A stretch of DNA of 64,000 nucleotides from Mycobacterium sp. 1423905.2 (GCF_001673155.1 NZ_LZLE01000325.1:1-64000), one strand, 5' to 3'. Shown: positions 7,650-16,490, numbered from the stretch's first letter. The notes: generated by a model from the letters alone, not told the origin. Numbers and translations: made by a program.

Positions 7650-9094
7650 CGGATCCGACGACCAAACTGTTATGGCAGACCATCCCCGAGATGGTCTTGA
7701 GCGCGGCGGATCGTTTCGGCGACGCTGAAGCGGTTGTCGACGGTCCGCTGCGCTTAACCTTTACCGAGTTGATCGGACGAATACGCTGCGCTGCAGGCGC
7801 GTTCGCCGAACTGGGGGTCGGCAAGGGCGATCGGGTCGCGGTCTGGGCTCCGAACTCGGCCGAGTGGATCATCGCGGCGTTCGGTCTGCTCACCGCCGGT
7901 GGTGTGCTGGTCCCGGTCAACACCCGATTCAAGGCCGAGGAAGCGGGCGACATCATCGCCCGCAGTAGAGTCAAGGCTGTCCTGACGCAGCAGGGGTTCC
8001 TGGGGCAGTATTACGCCGCGCCTGCCGGTGTGCCGGTCATCGACGTGAAGTCCGATTTCCTTTCCAGCGGCGCACCGTTCGAGCGCGCCGTGAGCGGCAC
8101 CGATGTCTCAGACATCATTTTCACCTCCGGTACCACCGGCCGCCCCAAGGGGGCGATGCTGAATCACCAGCAAACCCTGCGGATGTACGAGGAGTGGGCG
8201 ACTCTGGCCGATCTGCGCGAGGGCGATCGCTACCTGCAGATCAATCCGTACTTCCATACTTTCGGGTTGAAGGCCGGTCTCATCGCGTCCTTTTTGCGGG
8301 GGGCGACGATGTTGCCGGTCGCCGTCTTCGACCTTGACACGGTAGTGAACCTCATTGAACGCGAACGTATTTCGATGCTGCCCGGTCCTCCGACGCTTTA
8401 CTATTCGCTGCTGACGGTTCCCGACAAGTCCAAACTCTCGACGTTGCGGGCGGGGGTTACCGGAGCGGCCGACATCCCCGTTGAATTGGTTCGCCGCATC
8501 CACGGCGAACTTCCGTTCCAGACCTTGATGACCGGGTACGGGCTGACCGAAGCCGGCAATGTGACGCTGTCGCGGCCCGGTGATTCCTTCGAGGACGTGG
8601 CCGCCACCGCCGGACTGCCCTGCGACGGAGTCGACGTGCGCATCGCCGACGACGGCGAGGTGCTTGTTCGCGGTTACGGCGTCATGCAGGGCTACCTGGA
8701 CGACCCCGCGGCCACCGCGCAAGCCATCGACGACGACGGCTGGCTGCACACCGGGGACCTGGGAAATTTCACCGGCACCGGCCGCCTACGCATTGTCGGC
8801 CGGAAGAAGGACATGTTCGTCGTCGGCGGCTTCAACGCCTACCCGGCTGAGATCGAGGGGTTCTTGCTCAGTCACCCGGCGGTCGGGCAAGCGGCCGTGA
8901 TCGGCGTGCCCGACGAGCGGTTGGGCCAAGTGGCGAAGGCATTCGTTGTCCGCAACGGCGCCGTCGAGGCGCCCGAGCTGATCGACTGGTGTCGAAATCG
9001 CATGGCGAACTTCAAGGTGCCGCGGTCGGTGCAGTTTCTCGACGCGCTACCGCTCAACGCCACCGGCAAGGTGGTCAAAGACCTGCTGCACTGA
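7646..9094 (+). CDS. Acyl-CoA synthetase (AMP-forming), FadD3-like
   Basis: A 482-residue ANL-superfamily ligase that activates a carboxylate to its CoA thioester through an acyl-adenylate. Visible motifs are the P-loop TSGTTGRPKGAM, the A5 motif GYGLTEAGN, the A7 motif GWLHTGD, the hinge GRKKDMFVVGGFN and the C-terminal catalytic Lys in NATGKVVKD. The compact length and FNAYPAEIE segment resemble FadD3, which acts on a steroid ring-derived propanoate, but exact substrate assignment is not possible. GTG at 7646 overlaps the amidohydrolase stop (GTGTGA). Downstream lies an ATTCTC-N7-GAGAAT repeat. Confidence 0.9.
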   Translation: MTDPTTKLLWQTIPEMVLSAADRFGDAEAVVDGPLRLTFTELIGRIRCAAGAFAELGVGKGDRVAVWAPNSAEWIIAAFGLLTAGGVLVPVNTRFKAEEAGDIIARSRVKAVLTQQGFLGQYYAAPAGVPVIDVKSDFLSSGAPFERAVSGTDVSDIIFTSGTTGRPKGAMLNHQQTLRMYEEWATLADLREGDRYLQINPYFHTFGLKAGLIASFLRGATMLPVAVFDLDTVVNLIERERISMLPGPPTLYYSLLTVPDKSKLSTLRAGVTGAADIPVELVRRIHGELPFQTLMTGYGLTEAGNVTLSRPGDSFEDVAATAGLPCDGVDVRIADDGEVLVRGYGVMQGYLDDPAATAQAIDDDGWLHTGDLGNFTGTGRLRIVGRKKDMFVVGGFNAYPAEIEGFLLSHPAVGQAAVIGVPDERLGQVAKAFVVRNGAVEAPELIDWCRNRMANFKVPRSVQFLDALPLNATGKVVKDLLH

Positions 9095-9106
9095 GTCGTG
9101 GCCACT

Positions 9107-9125
9107 ATTCTCGTGGCGGGAGAAT
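9107..9125. promoter_or_regulatory. Candidate operator ATTCTC-N7-GAGAAT, site 3
   Basis: Same arms and spacing as the site at 5845-5863. It lies 13 bases after the synthetase stop, at the start of a gene-poor stretch of about 340-375 bases before the Mce-associated genes. It could control the downstream unit. The rest of this stretch holds no convincing gene apart from a short leader ORF at its end. Confidence 0.45.
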
Positions 9126-9433
9126 GGCGCTCTCACTGCTCGTGCCGATTTTGCCGGGTCACCGGACAGATGCCGCGGCCAGCTCACAGCATCAAGTGAT
9201 AACGTGGTTCTCCGCGGCTGGCGATTTGGGGGAGTCGGATGTCGCGTGCCGGTCGGTACTTGGCGGCCTGGTCGAGTGATCGCCGTCGAGAACAAATGAA
9301 TCTCGGGTGTATTCGGTCGCCTCATCGCACGTGCCGGGTAGGGTGGCGCAACGGCGACCGCCGTGGCAGCCACGGACCGCGACTGAATCGGCAGATGAGC
9401 AAGAGGACGGGCAAGGGGCAGAGGAGTTTCACA

Positions 9434-9475
9434 TTGAGTCACGAGCAGCCGCATTCCTGGGCCGCCGAGTTGTGA
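9434..9475 (+). CDS. Candidate 13-codon leader ORF coupled to the Mce-associated gene
   Basis: TTG at 9434 has a strong AGAGGAG ribosome site seven bases upstream. It opens a frame of 13 codons (LSHEQPHSWAAEL) whose TGA overlaps the GTG at 9472 (GTGA). That GTG has no ribosome site of its own, so the short frame may deliver ribosomes to it. Alternatively it is the remnant of a longer gene. Expression is unproven. Confidence 0.35.
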   Translation: MSHEQPHSWAAEL

Positions 9476-10407
9476 GTCCCGATGTCCGCCAGAACACTGC
9501 TGAAACGAAATCGGTTCCGGTGAGCCGGGACGAAGACCCCAGCACTGCAGCAGAAATCCGGGCCTTGGCCGAACAGGCCGAGGCAGAGGCTGCGGAAGCC
9601 GAAGCTCTGGCCGCGGCCGCGCGCGCCCGGGCGCGCGCCCTTGCCTTGCGCCGCCAAGCCGACCGAGCCGCCGCCGCGGAGAAAGACGTTGCGGCGGAAA
9701 AGGTGGGACCGACCGAGGATCTGGACGCGACCCAACAGGCCGCCACGCCGGTAGCCGCGGCCGAGTCAGGTCTCGAGGCCGATGCGACCGAAACCGAGCA
9801 GGGAGAGACCGTAGCCGACGAGGCCGCCGACGCCGACGCGCGCGACGCCGATGACGCCGCCGAGGTGACGCCGGAACCGAGTTCGCAGGCGCGCAGGCTG
9901 ACCCGGCTGCGTCGACGTCCGAACTGGTCCACCGTATTCACCAGCCTCGCCATCCTGGTCGTCGCCGCCGCCGTAGCGGGCAGCGTCTACATGATCAAGC
10001 ACCACGAAGACGCCGTTCGGCGCCGCCATCTCGTCGCCGAATTCGCGGCCGCGGCTCGACAAGGTGTCATCACGCTGACGTCGCTGAATTTCCAGAACGC
10101 CAAGAACGATATTCAGCGCATCGTGGACAACTCCACCGGCTCCTTCCGGGACGATCTGGTGAAGACGGCCGACGACTTCGGCAAAGTGGTGCAGGAGTCA
10201 AAAGTGGTCGAGCAAGGCACCGTACAGCTCGCCGCGGTGGACCTGGACTCGCTGACCAATGATTCGGCGGTGGTGTACGTCGCGTCGACCTCGGAAGTCA
10301 CCAACTCCGCTGGCGCCAAACAGGATCCGCGCAACTATCGGCTGATCGTGACCATGACCCGAGATGGCGGTCAACTCAAGATGTCGAAGGTCGAGTTCGT
10401 ACCGTGA
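9472..10407 (+). CDS. Mce-associated membrane protein (Mas), first copy
   Basis: About 311 residues from GTG at 9472; a second GTG at 9520 would align better with the start of the paralogue at 11906. The N-terminal half is an Ala/Glu-rich, probably coiled-coil region with repeats such as AEAEAAEAEALAAAARARAR. One membrane helix follows (VFTSLAILVVAAAVAGSVYM). The C-terminal domain of about 130 residues, with AEFAAAARQGVITLTSLNF and VYVASTSEVTNSAGAK, is the Mce-associated fold. Such proteins stabilise Mce lipid importers; no mce gene lies here. The last four bases overlap the next gene. Confidence 0.8.
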   Translation: MSPDVRQNTAETKSVPVSRDEDPSTAAEIRALAEQAEAEAAEAEALAAAARARARALALRRQADRAAAAEKDVAAEKVGPTEDLDATQQAATPVAAAESGLEADATETEQGETVADEAADADARDADDAAEVTPEPSSQARRLTRLRRRPNWSTVFTSLAILVVAAAVAGSVYMIKHHEDAVRRRHLVAEFAAAARQGVITLTSLNFQNAKNDIQRIVDNSTGSFRDDLVKTADDFGKVVQESKVVEQGTVQLAAVDLDSLTNDSAVVYVASTSEVTNSAGAKQDPRNYRLIVTMTRDGGQLKMSKVEFVP

Positions 10408-11066
10408 GCGCAGAGGAAGCCTCGATCGTCGACGAGACCGAAAAAGTCGATCAGGCCGCACCAGCCGAGGACGTCGCGGCCGCCGACGAAACGTCGGAGA
10501 GCGAGTCCGCCGATCGGGTCGAGGAGGACGACCCGCGCCCCAGCCGGCGCAAGCGCTTTGCGGCGCGGGCAAAAGCGCTGTCGTCCGGGCGTTTACCCGT
10601 CATTCTCGTGGCGTTGTCGCTCGTTGGTTCGCTTGCCCTGCTCGGCTCACTGCTGTACTTCACCTACCTCCCGGACCGCAGAGTCAACGACGCCGCCGCC
10701 AAGGTTGCGATCGCGGCTGCCAGTGAGGGAACCGTCGCCGTGCTGTCGTATGCCCCGGAAACCCTCGACCAAGACTTCGCGACGGCGAGATCGCATCTCA
10801 CCGGCGACTTCTTGTCCTACTATGACCAGTTCACGCAACAGATCGTTGCGCCAGCGGCGAAGATGAAGTCGGTCAAGACAACCGCGGTGGTGCTCCGCGC
10901 GGCACTCTCCGAATTCCACCCTGACTCGGCGGTCGTGCTGTTGTTCGTCAACCAGACGACCCAGAGCAAGGATCGGCCTGAGCCGACGTTGGCGTCCAGC
11001 AGCGTCGAGGTCAAGCTGACCAAAGCCGATAAGAAATGGTTGATTTCGTCGTTCAATCCGATCTAG
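10404..11066 (+). CDS. Mce-associated membrane protein (Mas), second copy
   Basis: A 220-residue protein with an acidic N-terminus (about 45 residues), a basic RRKRFAARAKAL stretch, a membrane helix (LPVILVALSLVGSLALLGSL) at about 65-85 and an exported C-terminal domain of about 130 residues ending DKKWLISSFNPI. The domain has the typical Mce-associated order: helix after the membrane span, LTGDFLSYYDQF, then strands with AVVLLFVNQTTQS. GTG at 10404 overlaps the first copy's stop, so they are coupled and probably form a heteromer, as paired Mas proteins of mce operons are thought to do. Confidence 0.82.
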   Translation: MSAEEASIVDETEKVDQAAPAEDVAAADETSESESADRVEEDDPRPSRRKRFAARAKALSSGRLPVILVALSLVGSLALLGSLLYFTYLPDRRVNDAAAKVAIAAASEGTVAVLSYAPETLDQDFATARSHLTGDFLSYYDQFTQQIVAPAAKMKSVKTTAVVLRAALSEFHPDSAVVLLFVNQTTQSKDRPEPTLASSSVEVKLTKADKKWLISSFNPI

Positions 11067-11088
11067 CCGGGTGTAGGGGGCTGCGCAG

Positions 11089-11718
11089 ATGAGCAACGAC
11101 ATGCACTCGATGGTGATCGCCTCGGATTACCGTGTCGCCGATCCGACTCGAGTGTGGCCCCTGCTCGAGCGCAATAAGGCGGCATTGGCCGATATCGGCG
11201 CCCACCATGTTCTGGTCTACGGGTCGACACACGACTATGGCCGGGTCCTGGTGATGATCGGTGTGCACAGTCGGGAGCCGATCGTCGAACTGCTGCGCTC
11301 GCGGGTCTTCTTCGACTGGTTCGACGCGGTCGGCGTGGACGACATTCCTGCCGTCTTCGCCGGAGAAATCGTCGAAAGGTTCATCGCGGCACCCACCGGG
11401 GCTTCCCGCGCGCCCGGGGTCGTGGTGGCGGCGTTTGCCTCGGTGGACAACATCTCCACGCTGACCGCAGAAGTTCGATATGCGATGGATAGGTTCACCG
11501 CCGCGGGTATTCGGAAGACATGGATATTCCAGGCTTTCGACAACGCCGACGAGGTGCTGATCCTGCAGGAGTTCCCAGACGAGGACGGTGCGCGGCAATG
11601 GATCGACCATCCCGACGCCGCGGCGCCGTGGCTGACCGGTGCCGGTGTGGGCGCCTACCCGCCGGTGTTCGTCGGCCGATTCCTGGAGATGATGCGGATC
11701 GAGGCGGCGGCGGAGTAA
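11089..11718 (+). CDS. Tandem dimeric alpha/beta-barrel domain protein
   Basis: A 209-residue soluble protein. Two ferredoxin-like halves can be seen: residues about 1-95 (MVIASDYRVADPTRVWPLLE ... VDDIPAVFAGEIVERF) and about 105-205 (GVVVAAFASVDNISTLTAEV ... PPVFVGRFLEMM). Each ends with a similar VFxGxxxE/R-type strand-helix. This suggests an internal duplication of an antibiotic-biosynthesis-monooxygenase-like fold. No catalytic residue is assignable. It lies 22 bases after the Mas pair and just before the Bfd-type gene, probably in the same transcript. Confidence 0.6.
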   Translation: MSNDMHSMVIASDYRVADPTRVWPLLERNKAALADIGAHHVLVYGSTHDYGRVLVMIGVHSREPIVELLRSRVFFDWFDAVGVDDIPAVFAGEIVERFIAAPTGASRAPGVVVAAFASVDNISTLTAEVRYAMDRFTAAGIRKTWIFQAFDNADEVLILQEFPDEDGARQWIDHPDAAAPWLTGAGVGAYPPVFVGRFLEMMRIEAAAE

Positions 11719-11729
11719 GCGATCGTCTG

Positions 11730-11909
11730 ATGTTCGTGTGCCTGTGTAACGGAATCACCAGCCAGACGGTGGCCGACGTCATCGCGGCCGGGGCGACGAC
11801 GACCAACGAGGTCGCGGCCGCTTGTGGTGCCGGAGCCGACTGCGGACGTTGCCGGCGCACCATCCGCTCCATCATGTCCACAACGAACGCGGACCACACG
11901 GCGCCGTGA
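11730..11909 (+). CDS. Bfd-type [2Fe-2S] protein
   Basis: A 59-residue protein of the bacterioferritin-associated ferredoxin family. The iron-sulfur ligands are Cys4, Cys6, Cys38 and Cys41 in the order CxC (FVCLCNGI) and CxxC (DCGRCRRTI), exactly the Bfd pattern; Cys32 is extra. Bfd donates electrons to bacterioferritin to release iron. No bfr gene is next to it here. ATG at 11730 follows the previous stop by eleven bases, and the TGA overlaps the next Mas gene (GTGA). Placement among Mce-associated genes is odd and its partner here is unknown. Confidence 0.85.
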   Translation: MFVCLCNGITSQTVADVIAAGATTTNEVAAACGAGADCGRCRRTIRSIMSTTNADHTAP

Positions 11910-12634
11910 GCTCAAGGGACGCCGAACGAAGTGCGGCGGATGCGGTGGACCCCAACGAGGTCAGCACTGCCGACGAGATGCGCAAGTTGGCGCAACGAGC
12001 GCAGGCGGAGTCCGCCAAAGCCGAAGCGCTCGCCAAGGCCGCCGCAGGAGCGCGCGCCAGGGCAAGTCGGCTCCGGCGCCAGGCCGACAACGCTCCCGCA
12101 AGCGACCCTGGTGGACAAGCCGAACGACGGCCTTCGCCGCGCCGTCGGAAAGTGTCGATCATGGCCGCAGCGGTCTGCGCCGGCCTGGTGCTTGCCTTTG
12201 TAGGTGCCAGCGTGCAGATGATGCGCATCCACCAGGGTGCGAGCCATCAGCGTCAACTGGCGGACGAGTTCGCTGCGGCGGCCAGACGGAGTGTCGTGAC
12301 GTTGACGTCTTTGGACGCCACCAACCCCGAGCGCAGTGTGCAACGCATCCTCGACGACTCCACCGGTACATTCCGAGACGAGATGACCAGAAACGCAGGA
12401 GATTTCACGAAGACAGTGGCGGAATCTCAGCTAGTCGAGCGGGGCACGGTGCAGGCCGCCGTGGTGGATCTGAACACGATGACAAGCGATTCCGCGGTGG
12501 TGCTGGTGGCCTCGACGTCGGAGGTCGTCAACGCGGACGGCGCCAAACAGGGGCCGCGCAAGTTCCGCCTCGTGGTCACCATGACGCGCGACGGAGAGCG
12601 ACTGAAGATGGCAAAAGTCGATCCGGTGCTCTGA
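11906..12634 (+). CDS. Mce-associated membrane protein (Mas), third copy
   Basis: A 242-residue paralogue of the protein starting at 9472. Both have the Ala/Glu/Lys-rich helical N-terminus (RKLAQRAQAESAKAEALAKA), RLRRQAD, a single membrane helix (MAAAVCAGLVLAFVGASVQM) and a C-terminal domain with near-identical motifs: LADEFAAAARRSVVTLTSLD, DDSTGTFRDEM, VASTSEVVNADGAKQGPRKF and LKMAKVDPVL. Identity over the C-terminal domain looks above half. GTG at 11906 overlaps the Bfd stop by four bases. It has no second partner, unlike the first copy. Stop lies four bases from the convergent decarboxylase end. Confidence 0.82.
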   Translation: MSSRDAERSAADAVDPNEVSTADEMRKLAQRAQAESAKAEALAKAAAGARARASRLRRQADNAPASDPGGQAERRPSPRRRKVSIMAAAVCAGLVLAFVGASVQMMRIHQGASHQRQLADEFAAAARRSVVTLTSLDATNPERSVQRILDDSTGTFRDEMTRNAGDFTKTVAESQLVERGTVQAAVVDLNTMTSDSAVVLVASTSEVVNADGAKQGPRKFRLVVTMTRDGERLKMAKVDPVL

Positions 12635-12637
12635 GCG

Positions 12638-14332
12638 TCAGCGGGAGTCGCCTGCCGGAGGCGACAAGGATCCGACGAGTTGACCGAGCAGCGGAGGCAC
12701 CTCGAGACGAGGCAGCACCACCTCGACCAACACCATACGGTCCTGCCGTTGCGCCGCGGCGGTCAGCGCGTCGTCGAGTTCACCATAGGTGCGCGCCCGG
12801 TATGCATCGTGTTCGGTGACTCCCAGCGCAGCGGGCACCTCGGTCCACTTCCAGCGCACAATGTCGTTGTAGGGCGCGGCTTCTCCGTGAATCGCTCGTT
12901 CCACGGTGTAACCGTCGTTGTTGACCACCACGATGACCGGCGACAGCCCTTCGCGGGGGAAGACGCCGAGTTCCTGCACGGTCAGTTGGGCAGCTCCGTC
13001 ACCGATCAGCAACACCGCCCGGCGATCCGGGTGGGCCACCGCCGCACCGACCGCGGCGGGCAGGGTGTAACCGATTGAGCCCCAGAGCGGTTGGCCGATG
13101 AAGGTGACGCCCTGAGGCAGCCGGTGATCGGCCATGCCATAGAACGATGTGCCCTGATCGGCGAGCACGATATTGCCGGGCGTCAACGCCGCGCAGAGTC
13201 GATCCCACAGCATCTCCTGTGTCAGTGGATCGTCTCGCGCGGGGGTTGGCGGGGCGGGCTCGGCGGGTGGCGTCGCGACCGGTGGCGAACTGACCTGGCG
13301 CCGGGTCAGGATCTCGGCCAGCGCTGCCAACGCGGCACCCATCTCCAGCGGGGCGTACACCTGGTCGCCCACGCTGCTCTGATATTGGCCGATGTCGATG
13401 GTGCGGGCGGTGTCGATGTGCTGGCTGAAGAAGCCGCTGACCATGTCGGTGAAGACCACCCCGGCCATCACCAACACGGCGGCCTGCTCGATCGCCGTGC
13501 GCACGTGTTCGGCGCTCGCCGCCCCGGCATAAATGCCCAGGAAGTTCGGTGAGCTTTCATCGAGCAAGCTCTTGCCCCACATGAGGGTGGCGTGCGGCAC
13601 CACGTCCGCGGTCAACAATGCCTCCAACTCCTTGACGGCGTGCAGGCGATGCACCAGCAAGTCGGCCAGCACCGTCACCCGATGATCGCCGATGAGCTCG
13701 TTCGCCGCCTGTGTGAACAGTGCCAGCGCCCGCGGGCTGGTGCCGCCGGTGTAGCGGGGAAGCGGGGCCTCCGGCGGTTCGGTGGGGAAGCGCGCGACGT
13801 CACTGGACAGCAGGATGTAACCGGGCCGCTTCTGCTCGCGCACCTCCGACAACACTCGGTCGATCTCCCGGCACGCCGTGGCGGGCATGAGATTGGTTTG
13901 CGCGCAGGTGATTTCCCGGCTAATGCGAAAGAAGTGTTCGAAGTCTCCGTCGCCGAGCGAATGATGTAGTGCCCGCCGGGTGCCCTGCGCGTCTTTGGAC
14001 GGCCCGCCCACGATGTGCACCACCGGCACATGTTCGGCGTAGCTTCCGGCGATGGCGTTCGCCGCCGACAGCTCCCCGACGCCGAAAGTGGTTACCACAG
14101 CGGACATTCCGCGCAGGCGCCCGTAGCCGTCGGCGGCATAGCCGGCGTTGAGTTCGTTGGCGCTGCCTACCCAGCGCAGCCGCGGATGGGCGACGATGTG
14201 GTCGAGGAAAGCCAGGTTGTAGTCACCGGGAACCCCGAAGATCTCCGAGACGCCGAGTTCGACGAGGCGGTCGAGCAGGTAGTCGCCGACGGTATAAAGG
14301 GGTTCGGGCAGCGCAGCGGCAGCATCGGTCAC
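12638..14332 (-). CDS. pdc: Thiamine-diphosphate keto-acid decarboxylase (Rv0853c type)
   Basis: A 564-residue ThDP enzyme of the pyruvate/indolepyruvate/branched-chain keto-acid decarboxylase family. The N-terminal PYR domain shows [20 protein letters not shown] and the conserved catalytic Glu in [14 protein letters not shown]. The PP domain has the ThDP motif GDG ([14 protein letters not shown]) ending in [11 protein letters not shown]. The HH pair is present in [10 protein letters not shown]. The sequence follows M. tuberculosis Rv0853c almost without gaps, a protein described as a branched-chain keto-acid decarboxylase. GTG at 14332 is chosen because it matches the family N-terminus; codons further upstream look non-coding. 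It is divergent from the Rv0854-like gene. Confidence 0.93.
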   Translation of the reverse strand: MTDAAAALPEPLYTVGDYLLDRLVELGVSEIFGVPGDYNLAFLDHIVAHPRLRWVGSANELNAGYAADGYGRLRGMSAVVTTFGVGELSAANAIAGSYAEHVPVVHIVGGPSKDAQGTRRALHHSLGDGDFEHFFRISREITCAQTNLMPATACREIDRVLSEVREQKRPGYILLSSDVARFPTEPPEAPLPRYTGGTSPRALALFTQAANELIGDHRVTVLADLLVHRLHAVKELEALLTADVVPHATLMWGKSLLDESSPNFLGIYAGAASAEHVRTAIEQAAVLVMAGVVFTDMVSGFFSQHIDTARTIDIGQYQSSVGDQVYAPLEMGAALAALAEILTRRQVSSPPVATPPAEPAPPTPARDDPLTQEMLWDRLCAALTPGNIVLADQGTSFYGMADHRLPQGVTFIGQPLWGSIGYTLPAAVGAAVAHPDRRAVLLIGDGAAQLTVQELGVFPREGLSPVIVVVNNDGYTVERAIHGEAAPYNDIVRWKWTEVPAALGVTEHDAYRARTYGELDDALTAAAQRQDRMVLVEVVLPRLEVPPLLGQLVGSLSPPAGDSR

Positions 14333-14394
14333 GATGATGACGGTACGCCTCAAACCTATTCCGGCCGCGACGCTGTTTCGCTATGGTGCGGGCC

Positions 14395-14838
14395 ATGGCA
14401 ATCAAAGAGTCCCGTGACATCGTCATCGAAGCCAGTCCTGAGGAGATCCTCGATGTCATCGCCGATTTCGAAGCGATGCCGGAGTGGTCGGAGCCACACC
14501 AGAGCGCCGAAATCCTCGACACCGGAGACGACGGGCGACCCCGCCAAGTCAAGATGAAGGTCAAGACCGCCGGCATCACCGACGAGCAAGTGGTGGCCTA
14601 CACCTGGCGCGACAACGAGGTGACCTGGACACTGGTCCGTTCGAGCCAGCAGAAGTCCCAAGACGGCAAGTACACGCTGGTCCCCCAAGGTGACAACACA
14701 TTGGTGAAGATGGAGATCAGCATCGACCCCAACGTGCCGCTGCCCGGCTTCGTGCTCAAGCGGGCGGTGAAGGGGACCATCGACTCGGCGACCAAGGCGT
14801 TGCGCGAGCGGGTGCTGAAGGTGAAGACGGGCGAGTAG
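14395..14838 (+). CDS. SRPBCC family protein (Rv0854 type)
   Basis: A 147-residue START/Bet v1-like fold protein, the same length as Rv0854. The opening MAIKESRDIVIEASPEEILD and PEWSEPHQSAEILD are typical of the polyketide cyclase/dehydrase group, with a hydrophobic ligand cavity. The C-terminal helix AVKGTIDSATKALRERVLKV closes the fold. Two paralogues (15980 and 17115) share the motifs SREIVI, PPE-I and DA-TEGLR. The next gene, far, begins five bases later, so a lipid or acyl-CoA-binding helper function is plausible but unproven. Confidence 0.88.
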   Translation: MAIKESRDIVIEASPEEILDVIADFEAMPEWSEPHQSAEILDTGDDGRPRQVKMKVKTAGITDEQVVAYTWRDNEVTWTLVRSSQQKSQDGKYTLVPQGDNTLVKMEISIDPNVPLPGFVLKRAVKGTIDSATKALRERVLKVKTGE

Positions 14839-14842
14839 CCGC

Positions 14843-15922
14843 GTGACGAGCGGGGGTCCACTAGCCGGGGTGAAGGTCATCGAACTCGGCGGCATCGGAC
14901 CGGGCCCGCATGCCGGGATGATGCTGGCCGACCTCGGTGCCGATGTGGTGCGGGTGCGGCGGTTGGGTGGGTTCGTGGTGCCTGCCGAAGACCGTGACCT
15001 GCTGCACCGGGGTAAGCGGATCGTGGAGCTGGACATCAAGACGCAGCCACAGGCATTGCTGGAGCTGGCCGCCAAGGCCGATGTGCTGCTGGACTGCTTC
15101 CGGCCGGGCACCTGCGAACGCCTCGGCGTCGGGCCCCAGGACTGCGCGGCGGTCAACCCGCGCCTGATCTTTGCCCGCATCACCGGTTGGGGCCAGGATG
15201 GACCGTTGGCCTCGACGGCAGGCCATGACATTAACTACCTGTCCCGTACCGGTCTGCTGTCGTCGCTCGGTTACGCCGACCGTCCGCCGTTGCCGCCGCT
15301 GAACCTGGTCGCCGATTTCGGTGGCGGTTCGATGCTGGTGCTGCTGGGGATCGCAGTAGCCCTCTACGAGAGGGAACGCTCCGGGCTGGGTCAAGTGGTG
15401 GACGCGGCGATGGTCGACGGAGTCAGTGTGTTGGCACAGATGATGTGGACGATGAAGTCCACTGGCGCGCTGCGCGACCGGCGCGAGTCCTTCTTGCTCG
15501 ACGGCGGCGCTCCGTTCTACCGCTGCTATGAGACTTCGGACGGGAAGTACCTGGCCGTCGGCGCCATCGAGCCGCAATTTTTCGCCGCATTGCTCGACGG
15601 TCTCGGCCTGGACGCCGCCGAAGTGCCCAATCAGCTTGACGTCGCGTCGTATTCGCGCATGCGAGACATCTTCGCCGAGCGGTTCGCCAGCCAGACCCGA
15701 GACGAGTGGACCGAGATCTTCGCCGGCACCGACGCCTGTGTGACGCCGGTACTGACGTGGGCCGAGGCCGCCACGGACGAGCATCTGACCGCCCGTTCGA
15801 CGGTGATCATCGCGCACGGTGTCGAGCAGGCCGCACCGGCGCCGAGGTTCTCCCGCACCCCGACAACACCGGTGGGACGCCCGCCTGCGGACACCACACC
15901 GCTCGCCGAAGTTGGCTGGTGA
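14843..15922 (+). CDS. far: CoA-transferase family III protein / fatty-acid-CoA racemase
   Basis: A 359-residue member of the CaiB-BaiF family, corresponding to Rv0855 and close to alpha-methylacyl-CoA racemase (MCR). Racemase residues appear conserved: His128 in AGHDINYL, Asp157 in LNLVADFGGGS and a Glu near 229 in FYRCYETSDG. The enzyme interconverts (R)- and (S)-2-methylacyl-CoA, which is needed for beta-oxidation of branched fatty acids and the sterol side chain. GTG at 14843 lies immediately after the SRPBCC gene. The following SRPBCC gene starts 57 bases after the stop. Confidence 0.9.
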   Translation: MTSGGPLAGVKVIELGGIGPGPHAGMMLADLGADVVRVRRLGGFVVPAEDRDLLHRGKRIVELDIKTQPQALLELAAKADVLLDCFRPGTCERLGVGPQDCAAVNPRLIFARITGWGQDGPLASTAGHDINYLSRTGLLSSLGYADRPPLPPLNLVADFGGGSMLVLLGIAVALYERERSGLGQVVDAAMVDGVSVLAQMMWTMKSTGALRDRRESFLLDGGAPFYRCYETSDGKYLAVGAIEPQFFAALLDGLGLDAAEVPNQLDVASYSRMRDIFAERFASQTRDEWTEIFAGTDACVTPVLTWAEAATDEHLTARSTVIIAHGVEQAAPAPRFSRTPTTPVGRPPADTTPLAEVGW

Positions 15923-15979
15923 CAATGTATTTGCCCCAAGCCTGCACAGCTGGGGGCCGGCATTGCTAGCTTGACTGGG

Positions 15980-16435
15980 ATGGCAGTCCAGGCATCGCGG
16001 GAAATTGTGATCAATGCGCCGCCGGAGAAGATCATGCAGGCGCTGCAAGACGTCGACGCCTTGCCCCAGTTGTCCCCCGTGCACAAGCGGGTGGAAGTCC
16101 TCGATTGCTATCCCGACGGTCGGCCGCATCACGTGAAGGCGACCGTCAAGATTCTCGGCATCGTCGACAACGAGATATTGGAATACCACTGGGGTCCGGA
16201 TTGGGTGTGCTGGGACGCCGAAAAGACCTTTCAGCAACACGGACAGCACATCGAATACACCGTCAGACCCGAGGGTCTGGACAAATCGCGGGTGCGGTTC
16301 GACATCACCGTCGAACCCTCCGGGCCCATTCCCGGCTTCATCGTCAAGCGCGCCAGCAGAGCCGTCCTCGACGCGGCCACCGAAGGATTGCGGCAATGGG
16401 TCGAAAAGGACACCGGTCCAGCGGTATCTGATTAG
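15980..16435 (+). CDS. SRPBCC family protein (Rv0856 type)
   Basis: A 151-residue Bet v1-like protein. MAVQASREIVINAPPEKIMQ, SPVHKRVEVLD, GRPHHVKATVKI and VLDAATEGLRQWV align closely with the paralogue at 17115, so the pair arose by duplication. A central EYHWGPDWVCWDAEKT is shared with only two changes. No catalytic residue is evident; ligand binding is expected. ATG at 15980 is preferred over a TTG nine bases earlier. Probably in the same transcript as far. Confidence 0.85.
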   Translation: MAVQASREIVINAPPEKIMQALQDVDALPQLSPVHKRVEVLDCYPDGRPHHVKATVKILGIVDNEILEYHWGPDWVCWDAEKTFQQHGQHIEYTVRPEGLDKSRVRFDITVEPSGPIPGFIVKRASRAVLDAATEGLRQWVEKDTGPAVSD

Positions 16436-16490
16436 CCGCTCCGGTGGCCGGGTAGCCGACATTTCAAGCGGCTAATGGGAGGGCGGACCG

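Noticed and set aside
9239-9475. 78-codon plus-strand open frame before the Mas gene
   Set aside because: Arg-rich with no family resemblance and no ribosome site at its ATG; only the last 13 codons from TTG 9434 look translatable.
9429-9953. Ala/Ser/Arg-rich open frame on the minus strand
   Set aside because: Antisense to the coiled-coil part of the first Mas gene, with biased composition from the codons of the real gene.
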